Source: Flavobacterium sp. ENC (GTDB lineage: Bacteria > Bacteroidota > Bacteroidia > Flavobacteriales > Flavobacteriaceae). From it: 64,000 bases of DNA. The stretch covers positions 106,788-170,787 of the forward strand of contig NZ_JAJMOY010000007.1 of the NCBI RefSeq assembly GCF_020991415.1, in the 5' to 3' direction. The translations under genes were made by a program, and so were the position numbers. Below are positions 1-7,938 of the stretch, in pieces. The first letter of the stretch is position 1, and each line of letters starts with the position of its first letter. Below the pieces are notes generated by a model. It searched no databases and had not been told where the DNA came from. It saw only the letters and a list, made by a program, of their open reading frames with translations.

Positions 1-1621
1 TCTTGTCGAACATTACAGGATGAAGATTCCGGCTTATAATCCTGATGTCGTTTATAATCGTATCAATTTTTTTATCGGTAGTTTCCGATTTTTGTTCAAA
101 TGAATTTTTCAGGCTCAGTAATTCATGGCTTACGCTATCGTGCAGGTCACTGGCAATTCGTTTTCTTTCTTCCTCGGTTTTCTCCAGCAATTGTTTGGTG
201 TACAGCTGCGAATTTTGCTTTTCCTGTTTTAAAATTCTTTGTTTTCTTATCAAAGTCAATGCAAAGGTTAATAAAATAAAGCCAATCAAGCCGGAAACCA
301 ATAAGGCAATGGTGGTATTGTTGTTAACAATCGTTTTTTTCTGTAAAGCGATTTGTTGTTCTTTGGCCCGGGTCTGGTATTTTTTATCAAGCTGGGCCAC
401 AATATTGGCCATTTCTTTGCTGCCCAGACTATCTGTCGCTTCATACATACTATCCTGATACAGCATCGATTTTTCGTAATCCTTTTTATTCATGGCATCA
501 TTGTAAAGCACCGCATACAGGTCCCTGACCCTTGTAAAGTTTTGATTTGCCTTTAGATCCTTAATGGCCTGATGAATCATTTTGGTATTCCGGATCCCTT
601 TGTTTTGCTTGGATTCCAGTTCGGCTAACGCTACCCTGTATTCCTGATTGGTAACGGTAGAATTTAGAAATGCTACATCCGGTTTCAGTTCATCCAGTAT
701 GATTTTGGCTGCTTCAACTTTATTCTCATCGGTTAATTTGTGGGAATAATAAATATTGATGGAAACTTTAATAGAAGGATCATTGATTTTGCTTTTTTTG
801 AAAGCCAGGTAAACCGAATCTATTAACGGTTTCATCTTGGTATAATTCATGCTTCGGTCGTACAAATTAATTTTACCGTATAAACTAATGAAGATATTGG
901 CTAAGTTTTTCTCTCTGTGTTTAGCATAATACCGGATTGATTTATTGAAAAATTCTTCTGCTTTATCATAGTCTTTCGAAGCCTGATAAATTTGGGCGAT
1001 ACCCACATATACACTACCTTCCCCGGATGCAATATCCATTTTTCTGAAATATTCCAATGCTTTGAATTCACTTTCCAGTGCCAGGTTCAGATTGCCTGAC
1101 AGGTGATAGCACCAGGCAATAGTGCGATAACCGTCTGCCTTTAAAAAACAACTTGTATAATCGACTGTTTCAATTGTCGTATTTTTGGTGTACCATTCGA
1201 TTGCTTTTTTAAAATCTCCTTTGTCTGTATAATAATCGCCATAATACATATTGACAAACCAGGTATTTTGCTCCGGAATTTCATTTTTATATTTTTCTAA
1301 AAATGCAGTAATGGTCTGGAAAAGGCGTTGATCGTAAGAACCATAACTTGCCGTATTCCAGGCTGCAGCCTGTAACGTTTTGGCAGCGGTTAGATAGTTT
1401 TTTTCTTTTATTTTTTGGTTGTAATAGGTATATAAAGTAGTCTGGTATTTTGGATTAACAAAGTTGGTGTCGACTTTGATCCAGTCGAAAGTTTTATCTA
1501 TTTTTTCGACAGCGGGTTTTTTATAAAGAGTATTGCTTTCCTTTTTTTCATTACAAGCTAAAAAAGACCCTATTATAAGAATCGTCATAAGCAGAAGAGC
1601 TCCTTTTTTGTATGGAATCAT
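1..1621 (-). CDS. TPR sensor histidine kinase, HisKA_3 type (partial, runs off the left edge)
   Basis: The minus-strand frame is open from an ATG at 1621 to the window edge (540 codons), so the C-terminal ATPase domain lies outside. The N-terminus is a lipoprotein-type signal (hydrophobic run, then L-A-C with Cys23). Residues about 60-400 are helical and tetratricopeptide-like, with blocks such as GDFKKAIEWYTKN and KDYDKAEEFFNKSIRYY. A single membrane helix follows (TIALLVSGLIGFILLTFAL), then a coiled linker and the phospho-acceptor box ERKRIASDLHDSVSHE. That box is of the HisKA_3 (NarX/LytS-like) kind, so the partner is probably a NarL/LuxR-type regulator outside the window. TPR plus HisKA_3 kinases are common in Bacteroidota. 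The signal sensed is unknown. It is divergent from the leucine-rich-repeat gene at 1755. Confidence 0.85.
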   Translation of the reverse strand, partial: MIPYKKGALLLMTILIIGSFLACNEKKESNTLYKKPAVEKIDKTFDWIKVDTNFVNPKYQTTLYTYYNQKIKEKNYLTAAKTLQAAAWNTASYGSYDQRLFQTITAFLEKYKNEIPEQNTWFVNMYYGDYYTDKGDFKKAIEWYTKNTTIETVDYTSCFLKADGYRTIAWCYHLSGNLNLALESEFKALEYFRKMDIASGEGSVYVGIAQIYQASKDYDKAEEFFNKSIRYYAKHREKNLANIFISLYGKINLYDRSMNYTKMKPLIDSVYLAFKKSKINDPSIKVSINIYYSHKLTDENKVEAAKIILDELKPDVAFLNSTVTNQEYRVALAELESKQNKGIRNTKMIHQAIKDLKANQNFTRVRDLYAVLYNDAMNKKDYEKSMLYQDSMYEATDSLGSKEMANIVAQLDKKYQTRAKEQQIALQKKTIVNNNTTIALLVSGLIGFILLTFALTLIRKQRILKQEKQNSQLYTKQLLEKTEEERKRIASDLHDSVSHELLSLKNSFEQKSETTDKKIDTIINDIRIISRNLHPVMFDK

Positions 1622-1685
1622 GGGTATGGATTTTTAACAAAAGTATCTTTTTTAATTTGATAAAAAGAAGATTAAAAGAAAATCG

Positions 1686-1696
1686 GGGGTTACCCC
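1686..1696. promoter_or_regulatory. Short perfect palindrome between divergent genes (candidate operator)
   Basis: GGGGTTACCCC lies in the 133-bp space between the partial sensor kinase (starts 1621, minus) and the leucine-rich-repeat gene (starts 1755, plus). It is a G/C-rich dyad in an otherwise AT-rich spacer. A regulator site is an inference from position only. Confidence 0.25.
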
Positions 1697-1754
1697 TTAT
1701 ATGATAGTTGCTGGTATTAATTCACCTTTGTTACTTAATCCAAAAACAAATTGT

Positions 1755-4700
1755 ATGAAACTAAAATTACTCGAAAATCCACTTCCATTTTCCAGGGATA
1801 AAAATTACCGGACAAAAATTGCCGGTCTTTTTTTCTTTATAATGATTGGTTTTACTTCGGCTAAAGCACAATACACTGCGATACCGGATGTCGCTTTTGA
1901 ACAGAAACTGATTGATATGGGTTTTGATTCCGGCGCCATTGACGGACAAATAGCAACAGAAGTTATTGCCAATATTACGAGTTTAAACATGCAGGGCGGA
2001 AACATTAAAGACCTGACAGGAATTAAGGATTTCACAAACCTTCAGGAACTTATCCTGAATTACCAGAAGCTTACTACGCTGGATCTGTCAGGAATGACAA
2101 ATCTGCATGTCGTGCAACTCTACGGCAATGTTCTTACCAGTCTTAATCTGAATGGCTTGTCTAATCTGGAGATCCTTTACTGCGGATCGAATCAATTAAC
2201 CACTTTGGACCTGACCGGATTAACTAACCTGAACGTTCTTTCCTGTGGACAAAATCAACTGACTTCACTGGATGTAAACGGATTGACTAAATTAGAAACG
2301 TTTCAATGTAATGAAAACAAAATAACGAGCCTGGATGTAAGCGGGCTGACCAATCTGACGAGTTTAAATGTTGGCGTGAATAAATTGACGACACTGGACG
2401 TATCGGCCTTAACGAAAGTAACCGATTTGGCCTGTTATCAAAATCAGCTGACCAATTTGAATGTAGGTGGCTTAACCGCTTTGACAAATCTAAATTGTTC
2501 GGGGAATAATTTAACGGTACTGGATGTTACCCAGGCACCTGCTTTGCAATACTTTTTTTGCACCGAAAATCCTTCCCTGACGTGTATTATAGTCAATGAT
2601 GTTGCCAATGCTGCTACAAATACAGCCAATGATAATTGGGGTAAAGATGCAACGGCAAATTATTCGCTGACCTGCAGTCCTTACGCAGCCGCGAACCAGT
2701 CTTTTTGTGCGGGTGCTACGGTAGCGAATCTTGCTGCTTCAGGTACTGCGGTTAAATGGTACGCGGACGCAACAGGCGGAGCTGCACTGGATCCCGCTAC
2801 GGCTTTGGTGTCCGGAAATTATTATGCTTCCCAAATTACGAACGGAACCGAAAGTGACAGAACTTCAGTTGCCGTGATTGTAAACACAACACCGCTGCCT
2901 TCAAGAGATATGAATGTCAATGGTACTTTGTGCCGGCCTTCGACTTATGGAATACTGGCCTCAAAGTTTAATAATCCTGGTGCGATAAAAATTTATGCAT
3001 CCGCTACAAGTACCACTCCGCTTGATAGTTCACTTGAAATTACAGCGGGCAGTTTTTTAACGCTGTACATCACACAAACGATTAACGGTTGTGAAAGTGC
3101 CCGATTAACAGATTCTCAAACCTTTGTAAATCCAAATTATGAGCCTACGGTAACAGATCAGACCTTTTGTGCCAGAACTTTGCCAACAATTGCCAATCTG
3201 GTAGTAACTCCTACGGGTGGCGGCAGCAACATTAAATGGTACCTGTCTCCGGCGAGTGTTACGCCTTTGCTAAGCACAAGAGCGTTAGCCACGCGTGATT
3301 ATTACGTGACGCAGACGGCTTATCCTTGCGGGGAAAGTCCGAGGAAAAAAGTTCATGTAACTTTAAGTCAGGATGAAGAAAGTTATATCTATACCTGCGG
3401 AAGTTATACCTGGCCTTTAAATGGTGAAACGTATACAGAATCAGAGGAGGTAACTTATGATGATGGTTGTACGATTCATTACTTGTACCTGACGATAGCT
3501 CCGGTTGATGTTCCTGTTATACATTCGCAATTTAGACTTACCGGTGCTACTATTGCCGATATTACCGTTATTCAGGGACAAGAGGTTCAGTTTTATGCCG
3601 ATGCTGCAGGCGGAGCGCCTCTGGCAGGCACTACGGTTTTGGAAAACAAAACGTATTACGCTTCTCAAAAACAAACTTTTTACGATACCAATTCACAGTG
3701 CGAAAGCGACAGAATTGCCGTAGACATTACATTGGGTACGATGCCGGAAGGGTATACGTTTATTGCAGACGAACGTTTTGAACAAAAATTAATCAATCTG
3801 GGCTATGATGATGTGATCGATAATAAGGTGCTTACGGCTAATATTGATACGGTTACCGATTTAAATCTGGTGGCTCTTTCTATTAAGGACTTAACAGGGA
3901 TCAAAGGGTTTAAAAGTTTAAAGACTGTGGATTTAATTTATAATTCTATTACCAATCTGGATGTAAGCGGGATGACGGCTTTAGAAAATATTGGTGCATA
4001 CGGAAATTATTTGAGTACGGTAAATCTGAACGGATTGGTGAGTCTGAAAGAAATCAATTTTGGTAATTCATCCTTAAAAGCTTTAGATCTGTCCGGATTG
4101 ACTGCTTTGGAAAAAATAGAAGTAAGCGGACCACTGACCAATCTGGATTTAAGCGATCAGGTTAATTTAATTGATTTAAATTGCCGATACACTAAAATTA
4201 CCGGTTTGAATTTAAAAAACAAACCGAATCTGCTTTATTTGAATGCTACACAGATCGATAACCTGACGTGTATTACCGTAGATGATGTTGCCGCTGCTAA
4301 TGCCAATACCAACTGGTCAAAAGATGCGGGAGCCAATTATTCAGAAGGGACTGCCAATGTTACTACAGCAGCTGTTTGTGACAGTTATACCTGGGCTCTT
4401 AATAATGTTACCTACACAAAATCAGGAACATACAGGGTGGTAAGTGAATGTCTTACGGAAGAACTGAATTTGACTGTTCATCCAACGGTTGTGATTGATA
4501 AAACGATTACTGCCTGTGGAAGTTACACCTGGGATTATAACGGACAAACCTATACGGAATCGGGTATTTATATACCTCAAGGGGCAACACCCTGTGAATC
4601 GGCTACGCTGAACTTAACGATTACGCCATCTGTAGTGCCTGCCTTTACAGCCGTTGATGCTATTTGCCAGGGAACCGTTTTAGCAGATCTGCCAACGGTT

Positions 4701-5975
4701 TCGAATAACGGAATTACAGGAACCTGGTCTCCGGCACTAAACAATCAGGCGACAACTACCTATACTTTTGTACCGGAATTGAACGCTTGTGCAACACAAA
4801 CCACTTTGGAAATTGTAGTTACTCCGGTCGTAACCACCAGTAAAACGGTTACTGCCTGCGGAAGTTATGTTTGGGATTATAACGGTCAGACGTATACCGA
4901 AACGGGTTTTTATACCGTTTCAGGAGCGACAGCATGTGAATCAGGAACATTAGACTTAACGATTACGCCATTGGTAGTACCAACTTTCACAACCATAGCC
5001 GCTATTTGCCAGGGAACCGTTTTAGCTGATCTACCAACGATTTCAAATAACGGAATTACAGGAACCTGGTCTCCGGCACTAAACAATCAGGCTACAACAA
5101 CGTACACTTTTGTACCGGAACTGAATGCTTGTGCTACACAAACTACTTTGGAAATTGTAGTTACTCCGGCCGTAGTGATCAGTAAAACTATTACTGCCTG
5201 CGGAAGTTATGTTTGGGATTATAATGGACTGAAGTATACGGAATCAGGTACTTATTCAGTTGCAGGTGCAACAGCTTGTGAGTCTGCTACCCTGAACTTA
5301 ACGATTACACCACTGGCAGTACCAACTTTCACAGCCATAGCTGCTATTTGCCAGGGAGCTGTTTTAGAAGCTCTGCCGTCTGTTTCTAATAACGGAATTA
5401 CAGGAACCTGGTCTCCGGCACTAAACAATCAGGCTACCACAACCTATACTTTTGTACCGGAACTGAATGCTTGTGCTGTGCAAACTACTTTGGAAATTGT
5501 GATTAACCCTGCGATTGATGCATCAGTTGACTATAGCAACGGAATTTTATCATCGAATATGCCAAATGCAGCCTATCAGTGGATCGACTGTGCGAATAAT
5601 AATGCTATAATTCCGGGAGCGGTAAATCAAACCTATACTCCTGCAACATCCGGTACGTACAGTGTTGTTGTTACGTCAGGAAGCTGTTCCGCAACTTCGG
5701 ATTGTATAAAGGTTACTACATTAGGAAGACCTGATTTTGAGGCGATTTCTGACTTAAGAATCTATCCAAATCCTTCTCATGATGTCTTTAACATCCAAAT
5801 TGGAAGTACTGCCAAAGTTGACGTGTATGACAATTTAGGAAAACAAATAAGAAGTGAAAACGTTAGCGAGGGAACTTCAAAACTGGATCTGAGTGAATAC
5901 CCAACAGGAATGTATTTTCTAAAAATAACGAATGAAAACAATGAGGTAAAAACAGTTAAAGTGCTTAAGAATTAG
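1755..5975 (+). CDS. Giant secreted leucine-rich-repeat protein with type IX sorting domain
   Basis: I place the start at the ATG at 1755 because it opens directly into a signal peptide (GLFFFIMIGFTSAKA, cleavage before Gln39); the frame is open further upstream to 1701. The protein has 1406 residues. Residues about 70-290 hold nine or so 21-residue leucine-rich repeats of the Bacteroidota pattern LTxLDLxGLxxLxxLxCxxNQ. Ig-like/adhesin segments follow, then a second leucine-rich block (about 680-865) whose opening, FEQKLIxxGxD, copies the first. Five short Cys-containing modules of the form CxSYxWxxN occur; the last three belong to near-identical 114-residue repeats (about 908-1252). The C-terminus (RIYPNPSHDVFNIQ ... 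YPTGMYFLKI) is a type A T9SS sorting domain. It is likely a surface adhesin or binding protein. A strong hairpin follows at 6028. Confidence 0.9.
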   Translation: MKLKLLENPLPFSRDKNYRTKIAGLFFFIMIGFTSAKAQYTAIPDVAFEQKLIDMGFDSGAIDGQIATEVIANITSLNMQGGNIKDLTGIKDFTNLQELILNYQKLTTLDLSGMTNLHVVQLYGNVLTSLNLNGLSNLEILYCGSNQLTTLDLTGLTNLNVLSCGQNQLTSLDVNGLTKLETFQCNENKITSLDVSGLTNLTSLNVGVNKLTTLDVSALTKVTDLACYQNQLTNLNVGGLTALTNLNCSGNNLTVLDVTQAPALQYFFCTENPSLTCIIVNDVANAATNTANDNWGKDATANYSLTCSPYAAANQSFCAGATVANLAASGTAVKWYADATGGAALDPATALVSGNYYASQITNGTESDRTSVAVIVNTTPLPSRDMNVNGTLCRPSTYGILASKFNNPGAIKIYASATSTTPLDSSLEITAGSFLTLYITQTINGCESARLTDSQTFVNPNYEPTVTDQTFCARTLPTIANLVVTPTGGGSNIKWYLSPASVTPLLSTRALATRDYYVTQTAYPCGESPRKKVHVTLSQDEESYIYTCGSYTWPLNGETYTESEEVTYDDGCTIHYLYLTIAPVDVPVIHSQFRLTGATIADITVIQGQEVQFYADAAGGAPLAGTTVLENKTYYASQKQTFYDTNSQCESDRIAVDITLGTMPEGYTFIADERFEQKLINLGYDDVIDNKVLTANIDTVTDLNLVALSIKDLTGIKGFKSLKTVDLIYNSITNLDVSGMTALENIGAYGNYLSTVNLNGLVSLKEINFGNSSLKALDLSGLTALEKIEVSGPLTNLDLSDQVNLIDLNCRYTKITGLNLKNKPNLLYLNATQIDNLTCITVDDVAAANANTNWSKDAGANYSEGTANVTTAAVCDSYTWALNNVTYTKSGTYRVVSECLTEELNLTVHPTVVIDKTITACGSYTWDYNGQTYTESGIYIPQGATPCESATLNLTITPSVVPAFTAVDAICQGTVLADLPTVSNNGITGTWSPALNNQATTTYTFVPELNACATQTTLEIVVTPVVTTSKTVTACGSYVWDYNGQTYTETGFYTVSGATACESGTLDLTITPLVVPTFTTIAAICQGTVLADLPTISNNGITGTWSPALNNQATTTYTFVPELNACATQTTLEIVVTPAVVISKTITACGSYVWDYNGLKYTESGTYSVAGATACESATLNLTITPLAVPTFTAIAAICQGAVLEALPSVSNNGITGTWSPALNNQATTTYTFVPELNACAVQTTLEIVINPAIDASVDYSNGILSSNMPNAAYQWIDCANNNAIIPGAVNQTYTPATSGTYSVVVTSGSCSATSDCIKVTTLGRPDFEAISDLRIYPNPSHDVFNIQIGSTAKVDVYDNLGKQIRSENVSEGTSKLDLSEYPTGMYFLKITNENNEVKTVKVLKN
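4480..5510 (+). repeat. Three tandem 342-bp intragenic repeats
   Basis: Within the leucine-rich-repeat gene a 342-bp (114-codon) unit occurs three times. The marker GGAATTACAGGAACCTGGTC starts at 4710, 5052 and 5394, so spacing is exactly 342 bp, and long stretches are identical at the DNA level. Each unit encodes a CGSYxWDYNG module followed by an ICQG...SNNGITGTWSPALNN module. Such repeats can recombine and change copy number. Confidence 0.9.
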
Positions 5976-6027
5976 ACGCTGCCTGAGTCATTTTTAAAAC
6001 GGACTTTTTTTTGAGAATTATTAAAAC

Positions 6028-6060
6028 GCCAGTGAACCTAGTTTCACTGGCTTTTTTTAT
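6028..6060 (+). terminator. Rho-independent terminator
   Basis: A perfect 9-bp stem, GCCAGTGAA/TTCACTGGC, with a 6-nt loop is followed by a run of seven T residues, 52 bp after the stop of the leucine-rich-repeat gene. Confidence 0.9.
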
Positions 6061-6158
6061 TGTTTGTTTTCCAGGTATTAGATAAGGATTGGTTTGTTTT
6101 TTTCGATTTTGAAAATAATAAGTATTTTTTTCTGCAAATCAAAAATACAACTGCCTTA

Positions 6159-7451
6159 TTATATTTTCAATGAATCGTACTGCAAATCTATTAATACCGC
6201 CTCTGATAGTGCGGTCTCTGAATTCTGCTCAACGGGAAGGAAAATTTCAAAAGTGGTTCCTTTGTTCAGAATACCTTTCGCATGGATAATCCCGTTATGG
6301 TTATCAACGATTTTCTTTACAATGGCAAGACCTATTCCGGTACCTGAATATTCGTGACTGTGATGCAGCCTTTGGAACATTACAAAAATAAGTTCGTTAA
6401 ATTCAGCTTCAAAACCAATTCCGTTGTCTTTAAAAGTAAGGTTCCAGTAATCGCATTTTTGGGGCTGAAAATTCTGGTCGCGAAGTTTTGAATCATCATG
6501 TGCAATAATAGTGGTTTCTATGGTAATGTGCGGCGGCAAATCAGGATGTGAAAATTTAAGGGCATTGCTGATCAGGTTATAAATAAGCTGACGGAACTGA
6601 AAGATGACCACATTTACCGGTAAAAGCTGGCCGACGATAGCGATGGTGGCTTTCTTTTCCTGAATGGTATCTTTCAGGTCTGATTTTACATCTTCGATGA
6701 TCATTTTCAGATCACTTATTTCGTATTCACGTTCAATGCTGTTTACACGGGAAAAAGCCAGTAAATCCTCTATAAGCTGTCTCATTCTGGTTGCCGAAAC
6801 ATGTATGCGTTCCATATTGTTTTTTCCGGCCTGCGTCATGCCCTGCATTTCATTCTCCATAATGATGGAGATGAACGTCTGAATTTTACGCAGGGGTTCC
6901 TGGAGGTCATGACTGGAGATAAAATTAAAGGCAAGGAGCTCTTTGTTGGCATTAATTAATTCGATAGCCCGTTTTTCTTTTTCAGCATTTTGAAACACCA
7001 GTTCTTTGTTTGCAATAAGAAGTGCTGCGGTCTGTATTTTTAATTTTTCAAGGATTTCTTTTTTTTCCTGACTTTCTTCCGCTTCTTTTAATCCCCTGAT
7101 TACTTTTTGAGACAAAGTAAGCAGGTTGTTTTTTGAAACAAAATCAGTTACGCCTTCTTTTAAAAGCAGAACCGCATTCTCTTCGCCAATAGTGCCTGAA
7201 ACGATAATAAAAGGGATATTAAGGTTCTTACTTTTCAGCATGCGAAATGCCGAAGCGGCATCAAATGAAGGCATGGAGTAATCGGATAAAATAATATCCG
7301 GAGCGAAAACATCAAGAGATTCCTCAAACATTTTCCGGGTTTCAACGGTTTTTTGCACAAAGCTGATTCCAGATTTGTGCAGCTGCCTTATTATTAAGTC
7401 GGCATCCGTAACATTGTCTTCCAGTATTAATATTTTTATTTCTTTTTTCAT
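6159..7451 (-). CDS. Hybrid receiver-histidine kinase
   Basis: A cytosolic protein of 430 residues. Residues 1-130 form a receiver domain (LILEDN acidic pocket, phospho-acceptor Asp57 in ILSDYSMP, SGT and the Lys107 region). A coiled-coil linker (about 130-175) contains ANKELVFQNAEKEKRAIEL, the same 21-residue motif that is repeated in the large kinase two genes upstream. HisKA follows with His181 in ISSHDLQEPLRK, then an HATPase_c domain (N-box LIYNLISNALKFS, GIGFEAEF, GTGIGLAIVKK). There is no membrane segment. It is the last gene of a three-gene minus-strand operon; the gap to the preceding regulator is 36 bp. A receiver in front of a kinase suggests it is itself controlled by phosphorylation, probably in a phosphorelay with its neighbours. 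Confidence 0.88.
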   Translation of the reverse strand: MKKEIKILILEDNVTDADLIIRQLHKSGISFVQKTVETRKMFEESLDVFAPDIILSDYSMPSFDAASAFRMLKSKNLNIPFIIVSGTIGEENAVLLLKEGVTDFVSKNNLLTLSQKVIRGLKEAEESQEKKEILEKLKIQTAALLIANKELVFQNAEKEKRAIELINANKELLAFNFISSHDLQEPLRKIQTFISIIMENEMQGMTQAGKNNMERIHVSATRMRQLIEDLLAFSRVNSIEREYEISDLKMIIEDVKSDLKDTIQEKKATIAIVGQLLPVNVVIFQFRQLIYNLISNALKFSHPDLPPHITIETTIIAHDDSKLRDQNFQPQKCDYWNLTFKDNGIGFEAEFNELIFVMFQRLHHSHEYSGTGIGLAIVKKIVDNHNGIIHAKGILNKGTTFEIFLPVEQNSETALSEAVLIDLQYDSLKI

Positions 7452-7487
7452 TTTACTTTAAAATGTTTATAAAGAGTAGCTGCTGTT

Positions 7488-7928
7488 TTATAAGGAAGGC
7501 TGACTTAATATCATCCAGTACATTCCCATTTCTTTAATAGCATTGAAAAAGTTGTTACTGTCTACAGGTTTTACAATATAACTGTTCGCCCCGAGGTCAT
7601 AACATTTGGCGATATCCGGATCTTCCTGGGAAGAGGTAAGGATCACGACCGGAATTGATTTAAAGTCAGGATCACCTTTGATTTTTTCGAGCACCTGCAT
7701 TCCCGAAACCTTTGGCATTTTAAGGTCCAGAAGAAATAACTTCGGATGTGAATTGGGATTTCTCCCGGCATACAAACCGCGGCAATAAATAAAATCAAGG
7801 GCTTCAGCGCCATCTTTTACATGCAGCAATTTATTGGTAAAACCACTTTTGGTGAGTGCACGAATGGTTAGCATTGCGTCATCAGCACTGTCTTCGGCAA
7901 ATAATATTTCAATGTTATCGTAATTCAT
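7488..7928 (-). CDS. Single-domain response regulator, Rcp1-type
   Basis: The 146 residues make one receiver domain with no output domain. Acidic residues are in FAEDSADD, the phospho-acceptor is Asp68 in LFLLDLKMP, then Thr in VVILTSSQ and Lys in YIVKPVD. The insert after helix 2 (DFIYCRGLYAGRNPNSHP) is typical of the Rcp1 family that partners phytochrome-like and other cytosolic PAS kinases. It lies 10 bp downstream of the large PAS kinase, so that kinase is the probable phosphodonor. It probably shuttles phosphate between the two flanking kinases (inference). Confidence 0.9.
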   Translation of the reverse strand: MNYDNIEILFAEDSADDAMLTIRALTKSGFTNKLLHVKDGAEALDFIYCRGLYAGRNPNSHPKLFLLDLKMPKVSGMQVLEKIKGDPDFKSIPVVILTSSQEDPDIAKCYDLGANSYIVKPVDSNNFFNAIKEMGMYWMILSQPSL

Positions 7929-7938
7929 TTTGTATGTT

